A stretch of 58,340 nt of DNA from [Mycobacterium] zoologicum. Its GTDB lineage: Bacteria; Actinomycetota; Actinomycetes; Mycobacteriales; Mycobacteriaceae. Below the pieces are notes generated by a model, which was given only the letters and a program-made list of their open reading frames with translations, ran no database searches and was not told the origin of the DNA. The position numbers were made by a program, and so were the translations under genes. The stretch is taken from positions 1,346,627 to 1,404,966 of the forward strand of contig NZ_CP083985.1 in NCBI RefSeq assembly GCF_020172665.1, written 5' to 3'. Below are positions 40,832-49,659 of the stretch, in pieces (the first letter of the stretch is position 1; every line of letters starts with the position of its first letter).

Positions 40832-41809
40832 ATGCTCGACACGGCAGTGGAGTCCGAAGTTCTCGCCGATGCGGTGCGACTGGCTTGCCGGGCCCCGTCG
40901 TTGCATAACAGCCAACCCTGGCGATGGGTGGCCGAGCACGGGCGGCTCGACCTGTTTTTGGATTCGACCCGAGAGGTCCATGGGGACCGATCGGCGCGTG
41001 AGGCGTTGATCAGCTGTGGCGCGGTGCTCGACCACCTGCGGGTGGCGATGGCCGCGGCCGGCTGGACCGCCGAGATCGAGCGGTTCCCCGACGCGCAGCG
41101 CCCAGAGCACTTGGCCGCGATCGGCTTCACCGCCGCCGGCCGAGTCACCGACGCACAGCGGTACAGCGCGAGCGCGATCCTGATGCGACGTACCGATCGC
41201 CTACCGTTCATGGCGCCGAGCTATTGGGAACGGTTCGAGGTGCTGCTGCGTAGCAGCGTCAACGAACCGGTGCGGCTGTCCGTGGTCGACGACGAGCTGC
41301 GGCCCGCGCTTGCGGAGGCTTCGCAGCTGTCCGAGGCGCTGCGCCTGTACGACTCGGCGTATCACGCCGAACTGAACTGGTGGACCGCACCTTTCGACGT
41401 CGCCGACGGCATTCCCGAGAGTGCGCTGGTCTCGGCGGCGGAGAGCGACCGCGTCGACGTGGGGCGGACGTTCCCGGTCACCCATAACCGCGAGCGGCGC
41501 GTCGAGGTCGGCGACGACCACTCGAAGATCGTGCTGCTGTCCACCGCCTCCGATGATCGCAGCGATGCGCTGGCCTGCGGCGAGGCACTGTCGACGGTTC
41601 TGCTCGAATGCACGATGGTGGGTTTGGCGACCTGCCCGGTGACGCACCTGACGGAGGTTCCGGCGGGCCGGGCGTTGCTCGCCGGCCTGGTGGGCCGCGA
41701 TGACCTGCCGCAGATACTGATTCGAGTCGGTGGCACGCCCGCGCTGGAGCACATGCCGGAGCCGACGCCGCGGCGCCCGCTTGCCGATGTCTTGGATCTG
41801 AAGGGCTGA
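40832..41809 (+). CDS. Acg-family nitroreductase-like protein
   Basis: 325 residues from ATG 40832 with GGAGGTGG just upstream. The Acg/Rv2032/Rv3131 family is recognised by the start DAVRLACRAPSLHNSQPWRW, the internal duplication of two nitroreductase-like halves (second half around SKIVLLSTASDDRSDALACGEALSTVLLECTMVGLATCP) and the ending RVGGTPALEHMPEPTPRRPLADVL. Acg proteins have lost the usual nitroreductase activity and are thought to sequester FMN. The DosR box upstream implies induction by hypoxia or nitric oxide. It sits directly after the adenylate cyclase gene. Confidence 0.92.
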   Translation: MLDTAVESEVLADAVRLACRAPSLHNSQPWRWVAEHGRLDLFLDSTREVHGDRSAREALISCGAVLDHLRVAMAAAGWTAEIERFPDAQRPEHLAAIGFTAAGRVTDAQRYSASAILMRRTDRLPFMAPSYWERFEVLLRSSVNEPVRLSVVDDELRPALAEASQLSEALRLYDSAYHAELNWWTAPFDVADGIPESALVSAAESDRVDVGRTFPVTHNRERRVEVGDDHSKIVLLSTASDDRSDALACGEALSTVLLECTMVGLATCPVTHLTEVPAGRALLAGLVGRDDLPQILIRVGGTPALEHMPEPTPRRPLADVLDLKG

Positions 41810-41840
41810 CCGGCAAGACAAATAGGGCAGGCCCGGTCAG
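41806..41840. terminator. Stem-loop terminator after the Acg gene
   Basis: CTGACCGG (41806-41813) overlaps the stop codon and pairs with CCGGTCAG (41833-41840) across 19 bases. It lies between convergent genes. No U-tract follows, as is common in mycobacteria. Confidence 0.5.
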
Positions 41841-41956
41841 ACTTGGCGAGGCGTCTTACGCATCCTGCGCGACTGGCTTTCACTCGCGGGGCCAGCTCTT
41901 CGGTACGGCCATAACCGGGCCTGCTTCGCGGTCGAATCTACGCCGGTGACCACTGG

Positions 41957-43834
41957 TCAGCAATGGTTGATTTCGCCGGCCATCTCCCAATACGCGCCGC
42001 GCCGGGCCACCAGTTCGGCGTGCGTGCCCTGCTCGACGACCCGGCCCGCCTTCATCACCACGATCAGGTCGGCGTCGCGGATCGTCGAGAGCCGGTGCGC
42101 GATGATGAAACTGGTCCGCCCCCTGCGTAATTTCCGCATCGCGCGCTGGATCAGCAGTTCGGTGCGGGTGTCCACCGAACTGGTCGCCTCATCCAGGATG
42201 AGCAGCTGAGGGCGGGCCAGAAAAGCCCGGGCGATGGTGATCAGCTGCTTCTCTCCGGCGCTGATGCCCGCCCCGTCATCACTGAGCCGGGTGGCGTAGC
42301 CCGTGGGCAGGGCGCGCACGAACGCATCGACATGCGCGGCGCGGGCGGCGGCCAGCACCTCGTCCTCGCCTGCGTCGGGCCGCCCGTAGCCGATGTTTTC
42401 CAAGATCGTCCCGGTGAACAGCCAGGTGTCCTGCAACACCATGCCGATCGAGGACCGCAGCGCGGAGCGATCCAGCGTGGTGATGTCGACGCCGTCGACC
42501 AGGATCTGCCCGTGATCGACGTCGTAGAACCGCATCAGCAGGTTGACCAGGGTGGTCTTGCCCGCTCCGGTCGGCCCGACGATCGCCACCGTGGCGCCCG
42601 GCTCCACCACCAGCGACAGCTCGGAGATCACCGGAACACCCGGGCGGTAACCGAAGTCGACGTTGCGGAACTCCACCCGCCCGCGGAACTCGTTGAGCGC
42701 TAACGACGACGATGACGGTTCCTCCGCCTCGTCAAGGAACTCGAACACCCGCTCGGCGCTGGCTGCCCCGGACTGCAGCATGTTGTACATCGAGGCCAGG
42801 TTCCCCAGCGGCTGGTTGAACTGGCGAACATAGGCGATGAACGCCTGAACGCTGCCCAAGGTGATCTGCCCGGTGGCCACCTGCAGTCCGCCGACCACCG
42901 CCACCGCCACGTAGCCCAGGTTGGCGATCAGGCCCGTCGCCGGCGACACCAGACCGGAGAGGAACTGGGCTCCGAATCCGGCCCGGTACATTTCGTCGTT
43001 GCAGTCGTCGAACCGCTGCTGTGCCCAATCCCGGTGCCCGAATGTCCGTACCAGCGTGACGCCGCTGTAGGTCTCCTCGACGTGGGCATTCAGCCGCCCG
43101 GTCGCGGCCCACTGCGCGGCGAACAACCGCTGCGAGCGCCGGGTGATCGCCCGCACCGCCAGCAGTGACGCCGGCACGCCCAGCAGGGTGATCAGCGCCA
43201 GCACAGGGGAGATGGACAGCATCATCGCCAGCACCACCAGCACGGTCATCACCGAGCTGAACAGCTGACTGACCGTCATCGACACCGACGTCGCGGTGTT
43301 GTCGACGTCGTTGGTGACGCGGCTTAGCAACTCGCCACGACGAGAATTGTCGAAGTAGCGCAACGGAAGCCGATGGATCTTGTCCTCGACGTCGCGGCGC
43401 AGCGCCAGCATGGTGCGCTGCAGGATCATGTTCAGCAACCGGGCCTGCGTCCAGACCATCACCGCGGCAACCAGATACAGCCCCATCGCCAAAATCAGGG
43501 TGCGGGCCACCGCGCCGAAGTCCACTCCGACGCCGGGCACCACATCCATGCCGGACAGCATGTCGGCGTAGGTGCCGTGCCCGGCGGCGCGCGCGGTTTC
43601 GATCGCCTGCTGCTTAGTCGTGCCCAAAGGCAGGCCGCGGCCGATCACGCCGTTGAATATCAGGTCGGTGGCGTGGCCGAGGATGCGCGGTCCCGCAACC
43701 CCGATCCCGATGCCGCACAAGGACAGACCCACTACCCCGGTCACCAGCCGCAGCGAAGGGCGCAGGCGACGCGCCAGGCGCCAAGCGGTCGTCGAGAAAT
43801 CGACGGCGCGGGCCCCAGGATCCGGCGCGCTCAT
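41957..43834 (-). CDS. ABC exporter half-transporter with consensus ATP site (Rv1272c-like)
   Basis: 625 residues; ATG 43834 overlaps the stop of the partner gene (ATGA). An N-terminal six-helix exporter domain (about 30-330) is fused to a nucleotide-binding domain: Walker [12 protein letters not shown], a non-standard signature [14 protein letters not shown], and Walker [13 protein letters not shown] with catalytic Glu. Unusually, the linker between TM1 and TM2 is long ([28 protein letters not shown] in parts), an extracytoplasmic insertion. It pairs with the 43831-45564 product. In M. tuberculosis the pair is reported to move lipids or fatty acids. Confidence 0.92.
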   Translation of the reverse strand: MSAPDPGARAVDFSTTAWRLARRLRPSLRLVTGVVGLSLCGIGIGVAGPRILGHATDLIFNGVIGRGLPLGTTKQQAIETARAAGHGTYADMLSGMDVVPGVGVDFGAVARTLILAMGLYLVAAVMVWTQARLLNMILQRTMLALRRDVEDKIHRLPLRYFDNSRRGELLSRVTNDVDNTATSVSMTVSQLFSSVMTVLVVLAMMLSISPVLALITLLGVPASLLAVRAITRRSQRLFAAQWAATGRLNAHVEETYSGVTLVRTFGHRDWAQQRFDDCNDEMYRAGFGAQFLSGLVSPATGLIANLGYVAVAVVGGLQVATGQITLGSVQAFIAYVRQFNQPLGNLASMYNMLQSGAASAERVFEFLDEAEEPSSSSLALNEFRGRVEFRNVDFGYRPGVPVISELSLVVEPGATVAIVGPTGAGKTTLVNLLMRFYDVDHGQILVDGVDITTLDRSALRSSIGMVLQDTWLFTGTILENIGYGRPDAGEDEVLAAARAAHVDAFVRALPTGYATRLSDDGAGISAGEKQLITIARAFLARPQLLILDEATSSVDTRTELLIQRAMRKLRRGRTSFIIAHRLSTIRDADLIVVMKAGRVVEQGTHAELVARRGAYWEMAGEINHC

Positions 43835-45564
43835 AATCCCGCCACCGTCTGGGATTCGGCGAATTCGGCATAGGTGGGGCACCCGTCCAGCAGTTCGGCG
43901 TGCGTCCCCGCACCGACCACCCGCCCGTCGTCGACGACGATCACCTGATCGGCCTCGATGACCGTGGAAATACGTTGCGCCACAATGATTACCGTTGCGT
44001 CAAAGGCGACCTCGCGCAGGCCCGCGCGTACCCGGGCATCGGTCAGAGTGTCCAGTGCCGAGAACGCGTCGTCGAACAGGTAGATCGAAGGCCGGCGGAT
44101 CACCGCCCGGGCGATCGCCAGCCGTTGCCGCTGCCCGCCGGACAGATTGATCCCGCCCTGGGCCACCGGCATCGCCAGCCCCTCCGGGTGCGACGACACG
44201 AAATCGGCGGCGGCCACCCGTAATGCGTCCCACATCTGCGCGTCGCTGACGACAGCATCCGCGGCCAAGCCGTAGCGCAGATTGTCGGCGACGGTGCCGG
44301 AGAACAGATAGCCGTGCTGGGGAACCAGGCCGATGCCCGGCCACAGCTCCTCGGGGTCGCGCTCGCGCACGTCGACGCCGTCGATCAGCACCGCGCCGGC
44401 GGTCACGTCACGCAGCCGGGCGATCAGCGACACCAGCGTGGACTTTCCCGAGCCGGTGGAGCCGACGATCGCCACGGTGCTGCCGGGCACAGCGGTCAGA
44501 GAGACGTCGTGCAGCACCGCCCGGTCGGCGCCGGGGTAGCGGAAGCCGACCCCGGCCAGCCGGACCTCGCCGGCGACAACAGCCGGCGCCACCGGAGAGG
44601 AGGGCGCACCGATGCTCGGTTCGGTGGCCAGCACTTCGCTGATCCGCTCGGCGCACACCGAGGCACGCGGGAGCACGGCCAGGATCATGGTGGCCATCAA
44701 CACCGCCATCAGGATCTGCATGAAGTAGGACAGGAACGCGATCAGCGAGCCGACCTGCATCTGCCCGGCGTCGATGCGCAGCCCGCCGAACCAGATCAGC
44801 GCGACGCTGGAGGCGTTGATGGTCAACGTGGTGGCCGGCAGCATCAGCGCCTGCAGGTTGCCGACCGTCAGCGAGGTGTCCGACAGCGCGTGGTTGGCGC
44901 GGGCGAACCGGTCGCGTTCGTAGGGTTCGCGGGCGAACGCGCGGATCACCCGGATCCCGGTGAGCTGGTCGCGCAGCACCCGGTTGATGTTGTCGATCAG
45001 CATCTGCAGGCGGCGGAACTTCGGCAGCATCCGCGCCACGATCGCGTAGTTGGCCAGCGCCAGCACCGGCACGCTGACCGCCAGCAGCCAGGACAACCCG
45101 GCGTCCTGGTGGACCGCCATCAGCACCCCGCCGACGCTCATGATCGGCGCGGCGACCAGCACCGTGGTGCCCAGCTGCGTCACCAGCTGGATCTGGCGGA
45201 CGTCGTTGGTGGTGCGGGTCAGCAGGGAGGCTGTGCCGAACTGGGCGGTCTCGCGCTCGGAGAACCCGATCACGGCTGCGAACACCGCTCGGCGCAGATC
45301 GCGGCTCAGTCCGGCCCCGGTGCGGGCGCTGAAGTAGACGGCGGCGACGGCGCACAGCACCTGCGCGGCGCTGACGGCCAGCATGAGCAGGCCCAGCCGG
45401 ACGATGAGGGCCGTGTCGCCCCGGATGACGCCGTCGTCGATGATCGTGGCGTTGACGGTGGGCAAGTACAGCGACGCGCCCGTGCTGATCAGCTGCAACG
45501 CCATCACCGCCGCGATCGCCCCGCGGTAGGGCCCGATGTAGCAGCGCAGCAGCGCCAGAAGCAT
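43831..45564 (-). CDS. ABC exporter half-transporter with degenerate Walker B (Rv1273c-like)
   Basis: 577 residues from ATG 45564. Six-helix exporter domain (about 10-310) then a nucleotide-binding domain with Walker [13 protein letters not shown], canonical signature [15 protein letters not shown], and Walker [13 protein letters not shown], where the catalytic Glu is replaced by Asp. Together with the partner's altered signature this forms one degenerate and one active ATP site, the hallmark of heterodimeric exporters such as TM287/288. The gene is the first of the two-gene operon and divergent from lprB. Confidence 0.92.
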   Translation of the reverse strand: MLLALLRCYIGPYRGAIAAVMALQLISTGASLYLPTVNATIIDDGVIRGDTALIVRLGLLMLAVSAAQVLCAVAAVYFSARTGAGLSRDLRRAVFAAVIGFSERETAQFGTASLLTRTTNDVRQIQLVTQLGTTVLVAAPIMSVGGVLMAVHQDAGLSWLLAVSVPVLALANYAIVARMLPKFRRLQMLIDNINRVLRDQLTGIRVIRAFAREPYERDRFARANHALSDTSLTVGNLQALMLPATTLTINASSVALIWFGGLRIDAGQMQVGSLIAFLSYFMQILMAVLMATMILAVLPRASVCAERISEVLATEPSIGAPSSPVAPAVVAGEVRLAGVGFRYPGADRAVLHDVSLTAVPGSTVAIVGSTGSGKSTLVSLIARLRDVTAGAVLIDGVDVRERDPEELWPGIGLVPQHGYLFSGTVADNLRYGLAADAVVSDAQMWDALRVAAADFVSSHPEGLAMPVAQGGINLSGGQRQRLAIARAVIRRPSIYLFDDAFSALDTLTDARVRAGLREVAFDATVIIVAQRISTVIEADQVIVVDDGRVVGAGTHAELLDGCPTYAEFAESQTVAGL

Positions 45565-45675
45565 GGGGTTACTGTCGCACACCAGTGCGGGCCGGGGGCG
45601 GCAGCCGCGACACAAACCGACTGGTCACCCCGTGTGTCGTGGTTGTCCGGGTGCGGTGCCGCTACAGTGCATCGT

Positions 45676-46221
45676 GTGCGGCTCACATTGACGGTCCCGG
45701 CCCTGCTGGCTGCTGCCATGGTTCTCGGCGGTTGCTCCGACTCCGGCTCGTCGACCGAAGCCCAGTCCGGCGAGTCGCCGGCATCGAAGACGGAGACCGG
45801 CAGTCACGGACCGTCGTTTCCGCAGTGCGGCGGTATCAGCGACGAGACCATCGCGGACCTGACCAAGGTCGCGGGGGTGGTCGGCACCGCGCAGAACTCG
45901 GTGGGCTGCCAGTGGCTGCTGCGCGGCGGGATCATGGGCCCGCACTTCTCCTTCTCCTGGTATCGCGGCAGCCCCATCGGGCGTGAACGCAAGACCGAGG
46001 AGGTGTCGCGCACTTCGGTGGAGGACATCAACATCGACGGCCACAGCGGGTTCATCGCGGTGGGCACCGCTCCGACGATGGGCGACAACCTCTGTGAGAT
46101 CGGCATCCAGTTCCAGGACGACTTCATCGAATGGTCGGTGAGTTTCGCCCAGAAGCCCTTTCCTGATCCCTGCGACGTCGCCAAAGAGCTGACCCGCCAG
46201 TCGATTGCGAACGCGAAATGA
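45676..46221 (+). CDS. lprB: Lipoprotein LprB
   Basis: 181 residues from GTG 45676 (GTG 45667 is also possible). TACAGT at 45663-45668 has the mycobacterial -10 form TANNNT and ends 7 bases before GTG 45676, consistent with a leaderless message. The signal peptide VPALLAAAMVLGGC gives lipobox Cys 20. The mature part is of the DUF3558 type, with paired cysteines (FPQCGGISDE and VGCQWL) and a later CEIGIQF and DPCDVAKELTR. It is coupled to lprC by a four-base overlap and divergent from the ABC exporter pair, as in M. tuberculosis. Confidence 0.88.
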   Translation: MRLTLTVPALLAAAMVLGGCSDSGSSTEAQSGESPASKTETGSHGPSFPQCGGISDETIADLTKVAGVVGTAQNSVGCQWLLRGGIMGPHFSFSWYRGSPIGRERKTEEVSRTSVEDINIDGHSGFIAVGTAPTMGDNLCEIGIQFQDDFIEWSVSFAQKPFPDPCDVAKELTRQSIANAK

Positions 46222-46760
46222 GCCGACGGATTCTGGCCGGGTTGGCCGCACTGGCCGTGTTGATCGCGCCGACGGGCTGCTCTCGTGAGGTCGGCGGCAC
46301 CGCGGTCAAGGCGGGTGCCGGGGACACCAAGCGCAACAACAACTCCGAGCGGCAGTACCCGAACCTGCTCAAGGAGTGCGAGGTGCTGACCACCGACATC
46401 CTGGCCAAGACCGTCGGTGCGGATCCGCTGGACATTCAGAGTACCTTCGTCGGGGCCATTTGCCGTTGGCAGGCGGCCAACCCGGCCGGTCTCATCGACA
46501 TCACCCGGTTCTGGTTCGAGCAGGGCAGCCTGGACAACGAGCGCAAGGTCGCTGAGTTCCTGAAGTACCAGATCGAGACGAAATCCATTGTGGGCGTGCC
46601 GTCTATCGTGATGCGGCCCAGCGATCCGAACGGTTCGTGCGGGGTGGCTTCTGATGCCGCCGGCGTGGTGGGCTGGTGGGTCAACCCCCAGGCGCCCGGG
46701 ATCGACGCGTGCGAGCAGGCCAACAAGCTGATGGAGCTGACGCTCGCGACGAACTCGTAG
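46218..46760 (+). CDS. lprC: Lipoprotein LprC (DUF3558)
   Basis: 180 residues, ATGA overlap with lprB. The lipobox is IAPTGC (Cys 21), followed by the typical REVGGTAVKAG. The mature domain shows DUF3558 cysteine spacing (LLKECEVLT, GAICRWQAAN, GSCGVASDA, GIDACEQANKLMELT). LprB and LprC look like paralogues encoded as a coupled pair; both are expected on the outer face of the plasma membrane. Function unknown. It is the last gene of the conserved syntenic block; accessory DNA begins immediately after its stop. Confidence 0.88.
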   Translation: MSRRILAGLAALAVLIAPTGCSREVGGTAVKAGAGDTKRNNNSERQYPNLLKECEVLTTDILAKTVGADPLDIQSTFVGAICRWQAANPAGLIDITRFWFEQGSLDNERKVAEFLKYQIETKSIVGVPSIVMRPSDPNGSCGVASDAAGVVGWWVNPQAPGIDACEQANKLMELTLATNS

Positions 46761-46761
46761 G

Positions 46762-46838
46762 GCGAAGGCACGTCGGACTCGGCCGAAGAACGCCGTGAGT
46801 TGCCGAACGCTATTCGCCTCGTTCAGCCCATGCCGACA
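46762..46838 (+). repeat. Degenerate direct-repeat copy of the MarR-1 upstream region
   Basis: Three blocks reappear in the same order and strand further right: GCGAAGGCACGTCGG (46762-46776 and 48491-48505), GTTGCCGAACG (46799-46809 and 48609-48619), and TTCAGCCCATGCCGAC (46822-46837 and 48730-48745). Spacers between blocks are shortened by about 80 and 100 bases on the left. This indicates a deleted, decayed copy of the promoter and first codons of the MarR-like gene at 48711, placed on the other side of the RES toxin module. Confidence 0.75.
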
Positions 46839-47197
46839 CAATGGCATCGTGAATCGCAGTGGCACCTGGGCTGTTGGCATGGGGCCTGTTCGAATTGGAT
46901 AGCGCCGGCGATAGCGGCCCTGGTTCTGGCCTACCTCCAGCAGTCCCGGTGGCTGCGTCTGTGTGATGTGCGTTGTGGGCCTCGCCCAGAGATGATTGAC
47001 CGGCTGGGCAGCTCGGGGCACGCAGACACCGAGGATAGGGCCTGACCTGCTGGTTTGCTTGGTGAAGTGGAGCGAAGTGAAAATTTTCGGTAAAGATGAG
47101 TATATTTGGTGATCATTCACGGGAGCATTTTTCAACTTATTTTAGTGCACTTCCCGCGTACCGTGAGTAGAGTTGTTGAAGAGCGGAGGTGATCCCA
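46839..47197. other. Gene-free stretch with the antitoxin promoter
   Basis: No convincing gene is present. The first 200 bases have weak spaced similarity to the MarR-1 coding start (a GCAG-N7-TGGGCTG-N3-GC pattern is shared). From about 47070 the base composition becomes strongly AT-rich. CGAAGTG-AA-TTTTC at 47073-47091 resembles 48542-48560 beside the MarR-1 operator (16 of 19). TATTTT at 47138-47143 with TTCACG 16 bases upstream is a possible promoter for the antitoxin gene. Confidence 0.45.
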
Positions 47198-47587
47198 ATG
47201 TCTGACCTCTTGGTCAAGGCTGCCGACGACACTGCACGGATGGACACCCATGAGGTCGCCGCTTATCTATTGGCGCGGCTCGGGCGCACGTTGACTGCCT
47301 ACATTGCGGGGTCAAAGAGCCGTGCGATGCCGGCTCGCTGGGCGGCTCCCCCCGGGGACAGTGCACACGCCGAGCCGTCGGATGAGAAGGCGCGGCGCCT
47401 CAAAGCGGCGCACGCGGTGTTCCGGTCGATCGAGGACGCCGAGAATGATCAAGTCGCCCGGAGTTGGCTGATCTCGGCGAATCCTCGGCTCGACGGTGTC
47501 ACTCCCGCGGCACTTGTGCGTGAGGACGAGTTTTCGGCCGTCTATCGCGCGGCGGACGCGTTCATAACCGACACCTACTTCTCCTGA
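47198..47587 (+). CDS. Xre/MbcA/ParS-type antitoxin (DUF2384-like)
   Basis: 129 residues from ATG 47198, preceded by an ideal GGAGGTGATC (47185-47194). The C-terminal 45 residues (SWLISANPRLDGVTPAALVREDEFSAVYRAADAFITDTYF) match the toxin-binding module of MbcA-type antitoxins, where W-x-x-x-x-N, P-x-L and a region ending in an aromatic tail contact the RES toxin. The N-terminal part (VAAYLLARLGRTLTAYIAGSKSRAMPARWA) is where the DNA-binding Xre helix-turn-helix lies. It neutralises the RES protein encoded 58 bases downstream and probably represses its own promoter. Confidence 0.85.
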   Translation: MSDLLVKAADDTARMDTHEVAAYLLARLGRTLTAYIAGSKSRAMPARWAAPPGDSAHAEPSDEKARRLKAAHAVFRSIEDAENDQVARSWLISANPRLDGVTPAALVREDEFSAVYRAADAFITDTYFS

Positions 47588-47610
47588 CGGCTCCTGTCGC
47601 GGGTCCTCCC

Positions 47611-47616
47611 TATACT
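47611..47616 (+). promoter_or_regulatory. Possible internal promoter (-10) for the RES toxin gene
   Basis: TATACT in the antitoxin-toxin gap is a near-ideal -10 hexamer. No good -35 is seen. A start of transcription near 47623 would give a short leader holding the GGGAGG ribosome site (47637-47642). Confidence 0.35.
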
Positions 47617-47645
47617 CAGCCCGGTCGCTGTGTACAGGGAGGTAG

Positions 47646-48446
47646 GTGCGGGCTCCGTCTATGGATGAGGTCATCTGCGCGGCAACGGGTTTGAATGTGG
47701 TTGCCAGCTCTGGGCAGAGCATCTTTCGCGTGGCGAAGACGGCCTATGGCCCCGTCAACCCGCCGCCCCGTGTTCCGGGTCTACACCCCGTGGAGAACTG
47801 GTCACGGTGGGACACGGCTGGACGGACTGTGTATGGATGCTCGACAGCGACCGGGGCTTTCGTCGAAGTTCTTGAGTACATCACGCCAGATCCGCCTGCG
47901 ACGCCGCTGGACGAGCTGTTCGATGACGTTGGCCCTGAGGATGCCGATACCTTCGCGGGGCAGATCGAGCGCGAGCTACCGGCGCACGGCGCGATGCTCT
48001 ACCGTTCGCTCTCGCAGGGCTGGCGTCAGGCGCGTTCCCTTTACGAGCTGCGGTTGCCCGATAGCGGCTGGTTTGTCGACATCGCGGGAGCCAACTCGAT
48101 ATCGGTCGTCTCCGAACAGCTGGGACCAACTTTGTTGGCCGCGTGTGGGATCGAGCAACTCACGCTCAGCGAACTGACCAGTTCATCGGTGAACATGAAA
48201 CTGCTGACCACGGGCATCGCCACGTGGATTCGCGACTCGGTTCATCTGGATGGCGGTGAACGCCCCCACGGCGTGGTCTACCCATCCAAGTGGGGAAACA
48301 CCCTGGATAACTGGGCGATGTGGCTGCGGCGGAAGGACGATGGGACCGGTGAGGACCCGCTGGCACAGGTGGAGGCCTCCGATATTGGCCGACACACGAA
48401 GCCGCTGGTCGACGCAGCGAAGCTGCGGCGCATGCGAATTTTTTAG
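47646..48446 (+). CDS. RES-domain toxin (NAD+-degrading, MbcT-like)
   Basis: 266 residues from GTG 47646, directly after GGGAGG; ATG 47661 is an alternative lacking a well-placed site. RES-domain features: SIFRVAKTAYGP at 25-36, NWSRWDTAGRTVYG with Arg 54 and Tyr 63, Glu 74 in GAFVEVLEY, WFVDIAG, and VYPSKWGNTLDNWAMW with Ser 214. These correspond to the Arg-Tyr-Glu-Ser set of the ADP-ribosyltransferase-like RES fold. MbcT of M. tuberculosis degrades NAD+ when its antitoxin is lost; the same activity is likely. At 266 residues it is longer than MbcT, with extra sequence on both ends of the core. Confidence 0.87.
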   Translation: MRAPSMDEVICAATGLNVVASSGQSIFRVAKTAYGPVNPPPRVPGLHPVENWSRWDTAGRTVYGCSTATGAFVEVLEYITPDPPATPLDELFDDVGPEDADTFAGQIERELPAHGAMLYRSLSQGWRQARSLYELRLPDSGWFVDIAGANSISVVSEQLGPTLLAACGIEQLTLSELTSSSVNMKLLTTGIATWIRDSVHLDGGERPHGVVYPSKWGNTLDNWAMWLRRKDDGTGEDPLAQVEASDIGRHTKPLVDAAKLRRMRIF

Positions 48447-48526
48447 ACGGGGCTGCTCTACGCGCGGGTGGCCAGTGACGCCGCCGGCGTGCGAAGGCAC
48501 GTCGGCCTCGCCCCGAAGATTTCCAT

Positions 48527-48545
48527 TTGAACCAGATGGTTCGAA
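48527..48545. promoter_or_regulatory. Palindromic operator-like element upstream of MarR-1
   Basis: TTGAACCAGATGGTTCGAA contains GAACC and GGTTC inverted around AGAT. A near copy, TTGAAGCAGATAGTTCAA, lies at 49487-49504 before the second MarR-like gene. Flanking bases are also similar (TTTTCTG and TGACCAGCG follow in both). Conservation between two diverged paralogues suggests a shared regulator site, possibly autoregulatory. Confidence 0.6.
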
Positions 48546-48696
48546 GTGGAAGTTTTCTGTTGCGGGCCAGGCCATCTCGCTGACCAGCGGAATCGGTCCG
48601 TGCCCCAGGTTGCCGAACGGCACTCGCGCCGCCGCGTAACGGTGGGAAATGCTGAGCAATGCGCGGTTTCAGCGGCGGGGCAACGACAAGGTTCGC

Positions 48697-48702
48697 TAGC
48701 GT
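48697..48702 (+). promoter_or_regulatory. -10 element of MarR-1, leaderless start
   Basis: TAGCGT fits TANNNT and is followed by exactly 8 bases and then GTG 48711. There is no ribosome site before the GTG. The second paralogue has the same arrangement at 49654-49668. Confidence 0.5.
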
Positions 48703-48710
48703 CGCGCGCC

Positions 48711-49199
48711 GTGGACCAGACACGCGACATTCAGCCCATGCCGACCCTTCCAGGGCTCGACAGCTTCGAGCAACATTGCTGGCAGCAGTTTTTGGGCTGC
48801 TCGCTGAATCTGATGGCGGTGTTGAACGTGCACCTGAGGGGCAGCCACAACCTCACGATCCGTGACGTGCTGTTGTTGAACCTGCTCAGCAGGCCGGACA
48901 GCCGGGGCCGCCGGATCCGCGTCCTGGCCGAGAGGCTGCGGGTGTCGCCGGCGATGATGTCGGCCCACATCCGCCGGATGGAGGCCCGGGGCCTGGTTTC
49001 GCGCACCCCCAATCGGGCCGACCCGCGGGGCTTTCTTCCCACGATCACCGGTGAGGGGCACCTGCGCCTGTACGAGGTGTTGGAGACCTACGCGCTGGGC
49101 GTGCGGGCTCACTACCTCGACCAACTCGAGCCCGAGCAAATGGTCAGCCTGGTCGACAGCTGCCGGCGGATCAACGATTCGTTGGCCGATCAGGAGTGA
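48711..49199 (+). CDS. MarR-like winged-helix regulator 1
   Basis: 162 residues from GTG 48711 (MDQTRDIQPMPTLPGLD). It aligns without gaps over about 130 residues to the protein at 49668, sharing PGLDxxEQxCWQxFL at 14-27. The winged helix is LAERLRVSPAMMSAHIRRMEARGLVSRTPNRADPRGFLPTITGEG in parts: recognition helix SPAMMSAHIRRME at 79-91, wing NRADPRGFLP at 101-110. It belongs to the MarR superfamily, which usually represses adjacent genes and responds to small ligands. No enzyme or efflux gene is adjacent; its neighbours are the RES module and its own paralogue. Confidence 0.8.
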   Translation: MDQTRDIQPMPTLPGLDSFEQHCWQQFLGCSLNLMAVLNVHLRGSHNLTIRDVLLLNLLSRPDSRGRRIRVLAERLRVSPAMMSAHIRRMEARGLVSRTPNRADPRGFLPTITGEGHLRLYEVLETYALGVRAHYLDQLEPEQMVSLVDSCRRINDSLADQE

Positions 49200-49486
49200 T
49201 CGAGGGACGTCAGGACCTCTCGGCGGGGACGTCTCGGCCGCTGTACGGCGGTGGGCCAGGCCTGTTTTCGGTCTGACGGGCCTTTGCCACGCGATGTTTG
49301 CAAGACACCCTGCTGAGCTTGCAACATTTCATTACTCCGCGTTGCGTTAGTAGGATATGCAGCAAATTCTGGAATTGGGTCTTTACCTGCGATGAGCTGA
49401 GGTTTAGTCTGATTCAGACGAGGTGTGGCTATTCACAACGGATGCTGAAACACGTTGCAGAAACCTACCGACGAGTAGTTTTCACC

Positions 49487-49504
49487 TTGAAGCAGATAGT
49501 TCAA
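49487..49504. promoter_or_regulatory. Palindromic operator-like element upstream of MarR-2
   Basis: TTGAAGCAGATAGTTCAA, outer half-sites TTGAA and TTCAA. It matches the element at 48527-48545 except for two central-arm changes and one missing base. Confidence 0.55.
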
Positions 49505-49653
49505 TTCGGCTGTTTTCTGACCGGAATCGAAGTGCCGTATGACCAGCGTTTTATCGCCAGCGCAACATAGCCGACCACCGTTGTGGGCTGATGGATCCGC
49601 CCCGACCCGGGAGTTTGCCGAAGTTTCTTCGCCGATCCGGCGATGTCGTTGGA

Positions 49654-49659
49654 TACCGT
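49654..49659 (+). promoter_or_regulatory. -10 element of MarR-2, leaderless start
   Basis: TACCGT fits TANNNT, with exactly 8 bases before GTG 49668 and no ribosome site, the same geometry as MarR-1. Confidence 0.5.

Larger units (their letters stand above)
48491..48745 (+). repeat. Intact counterpart of the direct repeat at 46762
   Basis: This region carries the same three blocks as 46762-46838 with their full spacers and runs into the first codons of the MarR-like gene. It brackets the RES module on its right side. Confidence 0.7.

Noticed and set aside
46800..47045. 81-residue plus-strand frame after lprC
   Set aside because: No start context, and the DNA is a degenerate copy of the MarR-1 upstream/5' region.
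48527..48545. LexA/SOS box
   Set aside because: Half-sites resemble GAAC and GTTC, but the mycobacterial box needs four bases between them (TCGAAC-N4-GTTCGA) and this one has six; the near copy at 49487 fits even less.
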